In this document: in pieces, positions 16,574 to 24,884 of the stretch
Position numbering within the stretch: the stretch's first letter is position 1
Layout of the letters: each line of letters opens with the position of its first letter
Source: Fodinibacter sp038258215
Lineage (GTDB): Bacteria; Actinomycetota; Actinomycetes; Actinomycetales; Dermatophilaceae
Direction of reading: 5' to 3'
DNA: 64,000 nucleotides
Assembly: GCA_038258215.1 (NCBI GenBank)
Contig: JBBSQC010000004.1
Span: forward strand, 62,001-126,000
The notes under the pieces: generated by a model
Told to the model about the DNA's origin: nothing
Database searches by the model: none
The model's input: the letters and a program-made list of their open reading frames with translations, nothing else
Position numbers and translations under genes: made by a program

Positions 16574-18058
16574 GTGCTCTCGCTGACCATCTTCTTCCCG
16601 CTCGCTGCCTCAGTCCTGCTCCTGGTCCCCGGGGTCGGGGCCGCAGCGCGGTGGCTGTGGGTCGCGGCGTCGGCCGTCGAGGTCGCGCTCGTCGGTGTCC
16701 TGTGGTGGCGCTACGAGACCCCGGCCGGAGGCTCGCTCGCCTTCGACCAGAAGGTGGCATGGATTCCGGGTGTGAACAGCAGCTACCACGTCGGGCTCGA
16801 CGGACTCTCCCTGCCGCTCGTCGCGATGACCGCCATCGTGTTCCTGGCGTGTGCGGTCTACTCGCTGCGCGATGACGACCGGCCCGCGTCACGCGCGGCG
16901 TTGTTCCTGGGTCTGCAGAGCGTCTGCACCGGGCTCTTCGCCGCCGCCGACCTCATCCTCTTCTTCGTCTTCTTCGACCTCTCGATTGTGGGGATGTACG
17001 TCGTCATCGCAGGATGGGGGCATGGGGACCGCGCGCGCTCGGCGCTCACCTTCTTCCTCTACACCTTCTTGGGCTCACTGGCCCTCCTCGCCGGGTTCAT
17101 CGGGCTCTACGTGGCCGCCGACCCGCACACCTTCGACATGGTCGAGCTCGCCCGGCAGGACCCCTTCGCCGGGGGCGGGACCGAGGGTGTCGTGGTGCTC
17201 GGAGCGATCCTCCTCGGGCTTGCCGTCAAGACCCCGACCGTCCCCTTCCACACCTGGCTGCCACCGGCGCACACGGACGCGCCCGCGGTGGGGTCGGCCG
17301 TGCTCGCCGGGGTGCTGCTCAAGCTCGGCGCCTACGGCTTCGTCCGGCTCGGCATGCAGCTCCTCCCCGACGCCTGGCGGTCGTGGGCCTGGGTCGTGCT
17401 CGGCGTGGGCATCGTGTCGGTGCTCTGGGGGGCGCTGGTGGCGCTCGCCCAGCGTGACCTCAAGCGAATGATCGCCTACACCTCGGTGAACCACATGGGT
17501 TACGTCGTGCTCGCCGTGGGCGCGGCAGGGATCGTGGCCGGCGACACCGCGCAGGCCCGGGGGGTCGCGATCACGGGGGCCGTCACCCAGATGGTGAGCC
17601 ATGGCCTCATCACCGCCGCGCTGGTCCTCCTGGCCGGGTTGTTCCTCGACCGCTCCGGCTCCTACGCGATCGCCGACTTCGGTGGGCTCGCGGACCGGGC
17701 TCCGCGCACGGCGGTGCTGTTCGCGGTCGCCGTCTTCGCCTCGCTCGGCCTACCCGCCTTCTCGGGGTTCATCGCCGAGTTCCAGATCTTCACCGGCAGC
17801 ATCGCGGCGGTGCCGGTGAGCGCGGTGGCGCTGCTCGGCATCCTCATCATCGCCGGGGTGCTGCTGTGGACGTTCCAGCGCCTCTTCACCGGCGAGACCA
17901 GGGGCAAGGCGGTCGGATTCACCGACGTGCGGCCCCACGAAGCCTGGGCCGTCGCGCCGCTGCTGGTCCTTTCACTGGTCATCGGTCTCGTGCCCCGACC
18001 GTTGCTGGACGTCATCGAGCCAGCGGCCACCGCCGTCGTCGCGACGTTGGGCGGATAG
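16574..18058 (+). CDS. NuoM-like antiporter subunit
   Basis: A 494-residue proton-translocating subunit of the NuoM family. The core is well conserved: LAVKTPTVPFHTWLPPAHTD, then VLLKLGAYGFVR, carry the lysines and the helix break used for proton transfer, and DLKRMIAYTSVNHMGYVV is the standard second half-channel. Conservation is higher than in the NuoA-, B/D- and H-like subunits, which suggests that selection acts on ion translocation. It starts four bases after the NuoL-like stop. Confidence 0.92.
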   Translation: MLSLTIFFPLAASVLLLVPGVGAAARWLWVAASAVEVALVGVLWWRYETPAGGSLAFDQKVAWIPGVNSSYHVGLDGLSLPLVAMTAIVFLACAVYSLRDDDRPASRAALFLGLQSVCTGLFAAADLILFFVFFDLSIVGMYVVIAGWGHGDRARSALTFFLYTFLGSLALLAGFIGLYVAADPHTFDMVELARQDPFAGGGTEGVVVLGAILLGLAVKTPTVPFHTWLPPAHTDAPAVGSAVLAGVLLKLGAYGFVRLGMQLLPDAWRSWAWVVLGVGIVSVLWGALVALAQRDLKRMIAYTSVNHMGYVVLAVGAAGIVAGDTAQARGVAITGAVTQMVSHGLITAALVLLAGLFLDRSGSYAIADFGGLADRAPRTAVLFAVAVFASLGLPAFSGFIAEFQIFTGSIAAVPVSAVALLGILIIAGVLLWTFQRLFTGETRGKAVGFTDVRPHEAWAVAPLLVLSLVIGLVPRPLLDVIEPAATAVVATLGG

Positions 18059-18075
18059 CAGCGGTGGGTTCTTCG

Positions 18076-19479
18076 ATGGCGATGCGGCCGCTGGCGATGC
18101 TGCCCGAGATCCTCCTCTTCGGCGGGGGCCTCGTCTGCCTGCTCGGCGGCTCCTTCACCCCCCGGCGCCGCCAGTGGGTGCTGCGAGCGGTCGCGGCCGC
18201 GGCCCTGCTCGGGTCGGTGGTCGCGGCGCTCATCGGGGCGGATGCCGGTGGCACGGCCTTCGAGGGAGCCTTCGCCGTGGACGTGGGGACGACCACGGCC
18301 CGAGTCGTCGCAGCCCTCGCGACCGGCTTCGTGCTCGTCCTCGCCGGTGACGAGATCTCCGGCGATGACCGCGAGAGCGAGACCTACTGCCTGCTCCTCC
18401 TCGCAACCGCAGGGACTCTGGTGCTGGCCGGCGCCCGCGACCTCCTCGTCCTGGCCGTCGGCTTCCTCCTCGCGAGCATCCCGCTCTACGCCCTCGTAGG
18501 CCTGGGGCGCACGGCGCGGGCTGCGGAGGCGGCACTGAAGACCTATCTCATCGGGGCCCTGTTCGGGATCGTCACGCTGCTCGGGGTGACGCTGCTCTAC
18601 GGGGTCGGGGGCACCACGGCATACTCGGATCTCGCCTCCGCCCTGAGCCAGGCCCCGACCGCGGTCGTCGCAGCCGGGTTTGTCGCGGTCGTCTCCGGGC
18701 TGGCGTTCAAGGCCGGTAGCGTGCCGGCGCACTTCTGGGTGCCGGACGCCGCCGAGGGTTCGACGGCGCTGACGGCCGCCTTCATCACCACAGTGCCCAA
18801 GATCGGTGCCGTGATCGCCACCTACCGCCTGGTGCTGGCGCTCCCGGACACGCTCGCGTGGGGGGTGCTCGTCGGTGTCCTCGCCGTCGCGAGCATGACC
18901 CTGGGGAACCTAGCCGCCTTCGGGCAGGACGACCCTCGCCGACTGCTCGGCTGGTCGACCGTCAGCCAGGTGGGCTACCTGCTCGTCCCCGTCGCCGTGG
19001 CCGGACGCAGCGACCTCGCCCTACCCTCGATGCTGCTCTACCTCACCGGGTATGCCGTGACGAACCTCGCCGCCTTCGCCGTGACCGCTGCGCTGCCCTC
19101 GGTGCGCGACCTGTCCGGCTACGCCGGGCTGGTCCGGGCGCGGCCCGCCCTGGCCATCGCACTGGTCGTCGCGCTCCTCGGCCTGGTCGGCACACCGCCG
19201 ACGGTCGTCTTCGTCGGCAAGCTCACGACGGCGACCGCCGCCTGGGACGGCGGGATGCCGTGGCTCACCGTCACCGTGCTCGTGAACAGCCTGCTGTCAC
19301 TCTTCTACTACCTCCGGTGGATCGCGCCGGCGCTGCGGCGGGATGCTCCTGGCGCCGAGCTGGGTTCGCCGCTGCGCGGGTCTGCGTGGGCTGCGGTCTC
19401 GGCCTGCGGGGTCTCGGTGCTGCTCGGTCTGTTCGCGGGCCCCCTGTGGGACCTGCTGGGTGGTTCGCTCGTCACCTGA
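18076..19479 (+). CDS. NuoN-like antiporter subunit
   Basis: A 467-residue NuoN-type subunit. AFKAGSVPAHFWVPDAAEGS and DPRRLLGWSTVSQVGYLLV are the two repeat motifs of this family, including the conserved lysine. ATG 18076 was chosen with GGTGGG upstream; GTG 18064 is an alternative. It is the last of the complex I-like genes. No nuoC, E, F, G or I homologue occurs before or after the operon within the window. Confidence 0.9.
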   Translation: MAMRPLAMLPEILLFGGGLVCLLGGSFTPRRRQWVLRAVAAAALLGSVVAALIGADAGGTAFEGAFAVDVGTTTARVVAALATGFVLVLAGDEISGDDRESETYCLLLLATAGTLVLAGARDLLVLAVGFLLASIPLYALVGLGRTARAAEAALKTYLIGALFGIVTLLGVTLLYGVGGTTAYSDLASALSQAPTAVVAAGFVAVVSGLAFKAGSVPAHFWVPDAAEGSTALTAAFITTVPKIGAVIATYRLVLALPDTLAWGVLVGVLAVASMTLGNLAAFGQDDPRRLLGWSTVSQVGYLLVPVAVAGRSDLALPSMLLYLTGYAVTNLAAFAVTAALPSVRDLSGYAGLVRARPALAIALVVALLGLVGTPPTVVFVGKLTTATAAWDGGMPWLTVTVLVNSLLSLFYYLRWIAPALRRDAPGAELGSPLRGSAWAAVSACGVSVLLGLFAGPLWDLLGGSLVT

Positions 19480-19496
19480 TGGGGCCGGTGCTGGCA

Positions 19497-19513
19497 CCTT
19501 CACGGAACCTTCA
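19497..19513 (+). promoter_or_regulatory. Candidate OmpR-type direct repeat upstream of the DUF305 gene
   Basis: CCTTCA at 19497 and again at 19508 are spaced by 11 bases, one DNA turn, as for tandem binding of OmpR-family regulators. The site is 76 bases upstream of the DUF305 start. It may be a target of the regulator encoded at 9635, but a matching pair was not found in front of that regulator. Confidence 0.3.
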
Positions 19514-19588
19514 TCGAACGGAAACCGCCCGTGCCACACGGACGGGAGACGCTGAAGAACCAGCCAGAACAGACCAAGGAGCACGCAC

Positions 19589-20176
19589 GTGACCAGAACC
19601 ATCACCGGTCGAATGGCCGCAGCGGGCGCGGGACTTCTCCTCGCCCTCGGCGTGGCCGGGTGCGGGACCAGCGACGACGCGTCCCCGGCGTCCGGCTCGA
19701 CGGTGAGCGCACCGGCGAGGACGGCGGCTCCCGGGGACGTTCAGTTCGCCCAGATGATGGTTCCTCACCACGAACAGGCTGTGGAGATGGCCGAACTGGC
19801 CCTGGACGATCGGGCCGGTGCTTCCAGTGAGGTCAAGGGACTGGCCGACCAGATCGCGACCGCCCAGGAGCCGGAGATCGCCATGATGACCGGCTGGATG
19901 TCGGAGTGGGGGGCCACCACCGCTATGGGCATGGACCACGACATGGACGGGATGATGAGCGACCAGCAGATGGGCGACCTGTCCACTGCGACGGGACCCG
20001 ACTTCGACCGGCAGTGGCTCAGCATGATGATCCAGCACCACGAGGGAGCCCTGTCGATGGCCGACGCCGTGCTCAGCACCACCAACGACCCACGGGTCAG
20101 CGATCTGGCTCAGAAGATCATGCGGGGACAGAAGGCGGAGATCTCGACGATGCAGGGCTTGCTCCGAACCGCGTGA
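19589..20176 (+). CDS. DUF305 lipoprotein, copper-associated
   Basis: A 195-residue secreted lipoprotein: signal peptide with lipobox VAGC (lipidated C25), a short linker, then a DUF305 domain with its two diagnostic repeats, MMVPHHEQAVEMAELAL (about 56-72) and MMIQHHEGALSMADAVL (about 146-162). Between them lies another Met/His/Asp stretch, MGMDHDMDGMMSDQQMGD. DUF305 proteins are ferritin-like helical bundles often found beside copper genes. AAGGAG precedes GTG 19589. Its position after the nuo-like genes links the complex to metal handling outside the membrane. Confidence 0.9.
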   Translation: MTRTITGRMAAAGAGLLLALGVAGCGTSDDASPASGSTVSAPARTAAPGDVQFAQMMVPHHEQAVEMAELALDDRAGASSEVKGLADQIATAQEPEIAMMTGWMSEWGATTAMGMDHDMDGMMSDQQMGDLSTATGPDFDRQWLSMMIQHHEGALSMADAVLSTTNDPRVSDLAQKIMRGQKAEISTMQGLLRTA

Positions 20177-20199
20177 CTGCCTGGGTGACGCGACACTCC

Positions 20200-20222
20200 T
20201 CGTTCCCCGCGCCTCGGAACGA
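20200..20222. terminator. Hairpin between convergent genes
   Basis: TCGTTCC and GGAACGA form a perfect 7-bp stem with a 9-base loop. It lies in the 71-base gap between the DUF305 gene and the convergent membrane protein gene. Confidence 0.5.
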
Positions 20223-20247
20223 CACAGAGCGTGCGGCTCCGGCCGGG

Positions 20248-20673
20248 TCACTCGAGCGGCGCGTCCGCCTGCCGGCGCCGTCGAAGGGCCACCACCGCCG
20301 TGGTGCCGAGCACCAGGACGACCAGCACGGCATACCCCATGACGTAGTTGCGGTCGAGCAGGGTGGGGTTGTCCGGCCTCGCCCCGGGCTTGTCGAGCAC
20401 CGGCACCGCGATGAGCGTGAGCGGCCCGAGCACGACGAGCGCCCACATCAGTGGCACGCGCAGCCACGGCTCGGCACGGCGGGCGGCGAGCACCCCGACG
20501 AGCACGACCACCGGCGCGATGATGCCGTCGTGGATCACCAGCCCGCCGACCACCCAGACCAGGACAGCGACGATCTGGTCCATGCCGAGGGCGATGAGCC
20601 GGAGCGCGCCGTAGACCGCGCCGGCCACTCCCAGCGCGATGAGGACTCCCCTCGTGGCGGCCGATGTGCTCAC
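20248..20673 (-). CDS. Small membrane protein paired with the molybdopterin oxidoreductase
   Basis: A 141-residue protein with about four transmembrane helices and a basic C-terminus (RRRRQAD). I do not recognise its family. GTG 20673 overlaps the stop of the upstream molybdopterin oxidoreductase gene (GTGA), so it is made together with that protein and may be a membrane partner of it. No haem- or quinone-binding motif is evident. Confidence 0.7.
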   Translation of the reverse strand: MSTSAATRGVLIALGVAGAVYGALRLIALGMDQIVAVLVWVVGGLVIHDGIIAPVVVLVGVLAARRAEPWLRVPLMWALVVLGPLTLIAVPVLDKPGARPDNPTLLDRNYVMGYAVLVVLVLGTTAVVALRRRRQADAPLE

Positions 20674-21875
20674 GCCTCGACCTCGATCTCGTTGACCCAC
20701 TTCGTCTGCAGCACACCGGGCCTCGCGGGGGCGATGAGACGGCAGGGGTAGCCGTGGTCGTGGTCGAGCTGCTCGCCGGAGAGCGTGAGGGCGATGAGGC
20801 TGTCGGGGTGCCGCGCGAAATTCGCCGGCAGCCGGCTCTCGCGGTAGGCGCCCCGCGGCTGCATCGACCGCACGACCACACCGGAGTCCTCGCTGCCACC
20901 CGCCAGCATCACGATGTCGCGGACCGGGATGCCGGACCAGGTGCCGGTGGCGCTCCACCCCTCGACGCAGGCGATGGGCAGCACCGCCTCGTGCTGTGGC
21001 ATCGCGCGCAGGTCGTCGAGCGTGAGCTCCGTGGTGCCTCCCGGGCCGATGACCTTCAGGCGCCAGTCGGGGTCGTCGAGCAGGTCGGCGACCGCGGCAC
21101 CCACGGCGCTGCGGTTGATCGGCACGCCCTGCGGACCCTCGCCGGAGCGCACCGCGAGGATGCCGAGCCGGCGCAGCCCGGGGATCTCGTTGGACGTCGC
21201 CACGACGACCGCGATCGCCGCGGACACCCACGTGGCGTTCAGGAGAGTGCGTCGCGAGGGTGTGCTCCCCGCTTCCCGGTCGGTCTCGGAGCCGACGCCC
21301 TCGGGCATCGGGTCGTCGACCGGCCCGGTGAGCGCCGCCCGGATGACGGGCAGCTTGATCCCGATGTGCAGCACGAGGGCACCGATGGTCACCCAGGCGA
21401 CGGCGTAGTGCGCGCGGATGAAGTCGAAGGACCACGGATACCACTGGGCCGAGTTGGCCAGCCCGGTGACGAGCTGGAACGTCGCACCCCCGAAGAGGAG
21501 GACGATCGAGACCCGTTCGAGGAGGTGCACCACGAGCTCGCGGGCGGCCCTGGGCGGCCGGATGAAGAAGCGCGGGAAGACCGACCAGAGCTTGACGAGC
21601 AGCAGCGGGATGGCTGCGGTGCCCGAGGCGACGTGCAGACCCTGGGTCAGCTGGTAGAGCCGCGCCGGTGACGCGGGCAGGGGAAAGGCGGGGGTGGCGA
21701 GCTGGGAGGCGTGGCTGTACACGCCGGTGAGGAAGCAGATGCCGAAGGCGATGCCGAGCCAGGTGCCGACCCGAGCCGTGGTGCGCGGCCCGCGGAGGCC
21801 GCTGTCGAAGGACTCCGGCGACGGGATCCGCTCGTCGATCCGGGCCGCGATCCCGGTGAGCGACCGCTCGCTCAC
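20670..21875 (-). CDS. Membrane-anchored molybdopterin-dependent oxidoreductase
   Basis: A 401-residue fusion. Residues about 25-190 form four helices resembling a cytochrome b561/ferric-reductase-like membrane domain, with histidines in GLHVASGTAAIPLLLVK and AVAWVTIGALVLHIGIK. Residues about 225-401 are a sulfite-oxidase-type Moco domain with the probable ligand cysteine in LPIACVEGWSATGTWSG, and HGYPCRLIAPARPG near the end. It probably moves electrons between a substrate and the membrane pool on the outer face. GAGGAC precedes GTG 21875. The substrate is unknown. Confidence 0.8.
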   Translation of the reverse strand: MSERSLTGIAARIDERIPSPESFDSGLRGPRTTARVGTWLGIAFGICFLTGVYSHASQLATPAFPLPASPARLYQLTQGLHVASGTAAIPLLLVKLWSVFPRFFIRPPRAARELVVHLLERVSIVLLFGGATFQLVTGLANSAQWYPWSFDFIRAHYAVAWVTIGALVLHIGIKLPVIRAALTGPVDDPMPEGVGSETDREAGSTPSRRTLLNATWVSAAIAVVVATSNEIPGLRRLGILAVRSGEGPQGVPINRSAVGAAVADLLDDPDWRLKVIGPGGTTELTLDDLRAMPQHEAVLPIACVEGWSATGTWSGIPVRDIVMLAGGSEDSGVVVRSMQPRGAYRESRLPANFARHPDSLIALTLSGEQLDHDHGYPCRLIAPARPGVLQTKWVNEIEVEA

Positions 21876-22603
21876 GGCGAGTCCTCGAGGTCGTTCGCCA
21901 GCCGGCGGCTCCGCGCGTCGCCCGGGCGGGCCCCATGGTCCTCTCCGGTCAGCCGACGCCACTCCCGCGCGAAGGCGGTGTGCGGGAACTCCCCCGCCAC
22001 GATGACCGCGTCCTCCGCGTCGTCCACGTCGCGCAGGGCGGGAGCCGAGCTGGGGCGCACGCCCGCGGCAGCCAGCGCCGCCGCGGTGAGGCGGCCGGTG
22101 TCGGGGCGGCTCATCGGCACACCGGTCAGCACCGCGGCCTGTCCCGGGTGGGTCGTCACGAGGACCCACCAGCCTCCGTCGACCGCCGGGCCGAGCACGG
22201 GACGGCCCTCGGCGTGGGCGAGGTCCCCGACCTGCCGGAGCAGGCTCGCGCTCACCTGTGGGGTGTCCATGCCGATCTGGACGACGGGGCCGCCCGAGAG
22301 CCGGTGGGCCTGCCGGTGACCGTCGGACAGCCGCTCGCCGAAGGACTCACCCCCCTGCCGCACGACCAGCCAGCCCTCGAGCTCGTGGCGGAGCTCGTCG
22401 GCTCGGGCCGCGCGGTCGATGTCGCCGGTGAGGGCGAGCACCCGCCGACCCATGGGGTATGCCGCGGCCGCGGCGGTCAGCGTGTCGAGCAGGGCCGCTG
22501 CCGCGAGCTCCGCTGCCCCCTGGTCGCCGACGACGGGGGCGAGGCGCGTCTTGGCCAGACCGGGGACGGGGGCCTTGGCCATGACGAGCACACTGCCCCT
22601 CAC
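21872..22603 (-). CDS. DUF2064 / TIGR04282-type nucleotidyl- or glycosyl-transferase-like protein
   Basis: A 243-residue protein with the family start MAKAPVPGLAKTRLAP, a nucleotide-binding segment like that of MobA and CofC, and the middle motif GMDTPQV. The function of the family is not established; it is usually found next to GT2 glycosyltransferases, as here. GTG 22603 overlaps the GT2 stop; the ATG at 22582 is a second candidate start. It overlaps the downstream molybdopterin oxidoreductase start by four bases. Confidence 0.8.
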   Translation of the reverse strand: MRGSVLVMAKAPVPGLAKTRLAPVVGDQGAAELAAAALLDTLTAAAAAYPMGRRVLALTGDIDRAARADELRHELEGWLVVRQGGESFGERLSDGHRQAHRLSGGPVVQIGMDTPQVSASLLRQVGDLAHAEGRPVLGPAVDGGWWVLVTTHPGQAAVLTGVPMSRPDTGRLTAAALAAAGVRPSSAPALRDVDDAEDAVIVAGEFPHTAFAREWRRLTGEDHGARPGDARSRRLANDLEDSP

Positions 22604-23259
22604 GGCAGGACCCTCGCGAAGTCCCGAGCCGCCCGCACGGTGCCCTTCACCGATCCGGAGACCTTGGAACGGGTCCCCTCGGCGCGCGGGTGGTAGGTGA
22701 TGTCGTGCTCGGTGAGGACCCAGCCGGCCTGCTGGGCCCGCGAAAGCAGCTCGACGGGGTAGCCGAACCGGCGGTCCTGCACGCCGAGGGCCAGCAGGTC
22801 GTCGCGGCGGCAGACCCGCACGGGCGCGATGTCGTGCACGGACAGGCCGGTGCGGTGGCGCAGCCAGGCCAGCACCAGGGCGTTCCCGGCGCGGGCGTGC
22901 CACGGCCAGAGGCCCTTCGTGGCCGGCCGCCGTCGTCCGCAGGCCATCGTCGCCGCGCCGGACCGCACCTCCTCGAGGAGGGGGAGGAGCTCGCGGGGGT
23001 CCATCGACCCGTCGCCGTCGAGCACCGCGACGAACGTGCGCGTCGCCGCCTCGACACCGGAGTGCACCGCGGCGCCGTATCCCGGCCGAGGCTCGTGGAC
23101 GACGCGGGCCCCCAGAGACGCGGCGACCTCAGCCGTGCCGTCGGTGGAGCCGTTGTCCACGATGATCACCCGGATCCCGTCGGGCACGAGGGCCATCACG
23201 CCCGGCAGGGCGGCCGCCTCGTCCCGGCACGGGATCACGAGGTCGCAGTCGAGGTCCAC
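22600..23259 (-). CDS. Family 2 glycosyltransferase
   Basis: A 219-residue GT-A fold enzyme of family GT2. It opens with DLVIPCRDEAAALPGVM, and has IIVDNGSTDGT and the metal-binding VAVLDGDGSMD at about residue 80, like polyprenyl-phosphate sugar synthases. There is no membrane anchor. GTG 23259 lies 6 nt after TAGGGT, a leaderless arrangement, and is the first gene of a four-gene overlapping operon running to 20248. The sugar donor is not known. Confidence 0.85.
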   Translation of the reverse strand: MDLDCDLVIPCRDEAAALPGVMALVPDGIRVIIVDNGSTDGTAEVAASLGARVVHEPRPGYGAAVHSGVEAATRTFVAVLDGDGSMDPRELLPLLEEVRSGAATMACGRRRPATKGLWPWHARAGNALVLAWLRHRTGLSVHDIAPVRVCRRDDLLALGVQDRRFGYPVELLSRAQQAGWVLTEHDITYHPRAEGTRSKVSGSVKGTVRAARDFARVLP

Positions 23260-23382
23260 GGGCCGACCCTAAGCGCGTTGCGCCGCCTGCGCGCGCCCAC
23301 CCGCGCTTACGGAGTTGTGACGGAGGAGTGGCGAAGGGTCGGCGGGTGCGCCCCCCGGGCGCAGGCACGGCATCCTTGGGGC
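23260..23382. promoter_or_regulatory. Divergent leaderless promoters
   Basis: Leftward, TAGGGT lies 6 nt from GTG 23259. Rightward, CATCCT (23371-23376) lies 6 nt from ATG 23383. Neither gene has a Shine-Dalgarno sequence. The 123-base gap therefore seems to hold two back-to-back promoters whose transcripts begin at the start codons. Confidence 0.55.
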
Positions 23383-24768
23383 ATGGCGACCACGACGGGT
23401 GAGGCGACAGCGGCGGTGTCCGCGGACGCCCACACAGCCGCCGGCCGTCGGGCGCTCCTCGGCCTCGGTGCCGGCGCCCTCGTGGTGCTGGCCGGCGTCC
23501 TCGTGCCGGTGCTGACCGGCGTGGAGGTCATGGCCGGTGGCGCGGCGCCGTTGCTCGGCGACTGGATGCTCCGGTTCTGGTGGACCAGCCCGATCGCCGT
23601 GCTCGTCGCCGCGGTCACGGCGTGGGGAGGGCTCGGGTCGCTCCTGGCGCGTCTCACCTGGGGCCGGCTCCTGGTCCTCTCGTGGCTGGTGTCGGTCGTG
23701 TGGATGGTCTCCCTCGCCCTGGTCGACGGGCCGGTCGGGATGGGCAAGATCCTCAACGACGGGACGGAGTACATCGAGAGCGCCGGGATGATCGACGACG
23801 TGGGCGAGATGCTGCGCACCTACGTCTCGAGGATCCCCCTCGATGCCCCCGGCCACTGGGCGGTCCACCTCGCCGGGCACCCGCCCGGTGCCGTGCTGTT
23901 GTTCATCGGCCTCGACCGCATCGGGCTGGGGACGTGGCAGGTGGCCGGCGTCATCATCGTGGCGATCGGCGCCACGGTGCCGGCTGCGGTCGCGGTCACC
24001 CTCGACCGGCTCGGGGCTCGCGACCAGGCGCGGGCCGTGTTGCCCTTCCTCGTCGTCGGTCCGGCGGCGCTGCTCATGGCGGTGTCCGCGGATGCCCTGT
24101 TCGCCACCTTCGCGGCCTGGGGGGCCGCTGCCCTGGCCGGCGCCTGTGCGGCGCGTCGGCCGCAGGTGAGGTGGGGCCTCGCCGTGGTGGCGGGGCTGCT
24201 CTTCGGCTGGTGCGTCATGGTGTCCTACGGACTGCTGCTGCTCGGGCTGCTGGCGCTGGCCGTGCTGGTGGTGTCGCGGGGATCGGTGCGCGAGCGCGCG
24301 GCGGTGTGCGGGGCCGCCGCGCTCGCCGCGCTCGCCGTCGTCCTGACGTTCGCGGCCCTCGGCTTCGCGTGGTGGGAGGCCTACCCCGTGCTGCACGAGC
24401 GATACTTCGCCGGCATCGCCAGCCAGCGGCCGGGGTGGTACTGGGTGTTCGGCAACCTCGGCGTGCTGGTCCTCATCGCCGGGCCGATGCTCCCCGCAGC
24501 CCTCGCTGCAGGTTGGCCGCGGCTGCGCGACGTCCAGGGCTGGGTGGCCGACCCCGTCGTCATGCTCGTGCTCGCCGGGGTGGCCATGGTCCTCATCGCG
24601 AACTTCTCGATGATGAGCAAGTCGGAGACCGAGCGGATCTGGCTGCCGTTCATGCCGTGGCTGCTGCTGTCCGTGCTCTGGTTGCCGCCGCGGTGGCAAC
24701 GGTGGGCCCTCCTCGCCCAAGCCCTGACGGCGATCGTCATCGAGCACCTGGTGCGGCTCGTCTGGTGA
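23383..24768 (+). CDS. Polytopic membrane protein, GT-C glycosyltransferase-like
   Basis: A 461-residue integral membrane protein with roughly 11-12 helices. A long outer loop after the third helix contains NDGTEYIESAGMIDD and the hydrophilic HWAVHLAGHPPGAVLL, and near the C-terminus FSMMSKSETERIWLPFMPW resembles the end of actinobacterial mannosyl- and arabinosyl-transferases. I infer a lipid-linked-sugar transferase working with the divergent GT2 gene. The catalytic acid is not certain and the assignment is by overall pattern only. Confidence 0.6.
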   Translation: MATTTGEATAAVSADAHTAAGRRALLGLGAGALVVLAGVLVPVLTGVEVMAGGAAPLLGDWMLRFWWTSPIAVLVAAVTAWGGLGSLLARLTWGRLLVLSWLVSVVWMVSLALVDGPVGMGKILNDGTEYIESAGMIDDVGEMLRTYVSRIPLDAPGHWAVHLAGHPPGAVLLFIGLDRIGLGTWQVAGVIIVAIGATVPAAVAVTLDRLGARDQARAVLPFLVVGPAALLMAVSADALFATFAAWGAAALAGACAARRPQVRWGLAVVAGLLFGWCVMVSYGLLLLGLLALAVLVVSRGSVRERAAVCGAAALAALAVVLTFAALGFAWWEAYPVLHERYFAGIASQRPGWYWVFGNLGVLVLIAGPMLPAALAAGWPRLRDVQGWVADPVVMLVLAGVAMVLIANFSMMSKSETERIWLPFMPWLLLSVLWLPPRWQRWALLAQALTAIVIEHLVRLVW

Positions 24769-24803
24769 CGGGCCTGGTCGGCGGGGTCCTCGCTCGACAC
24801 CGA

Positions 24804-24850
24804 CACCTTCACCTTCGCGCCGGAACGGTGGGGGTGCGAACGTGAAGGTG
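24804..24850. terminator. 18-bp hairpin between convergent genes
   Basis: CACCTTCAC...GTGAAGGTG, continued inward by TTCGC...GCGAA after one C-C mismatch, folds into an 18-bp stem with one wobble. It lies between the convergent membrane protein and epimerase genes. Confidence 0.65.
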
Positions 24851-24884
24851 CCCCCATCGGGCGGGAAAGTTGGGACGCTGGTCT

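Noticed and set aside
11478..19479. Standard respiratory complex I operon (nuoA-N)
   Set aside because: nuoC, E, F, G and I are missing, and the NuoB-like part lacks its cluster cysteines.
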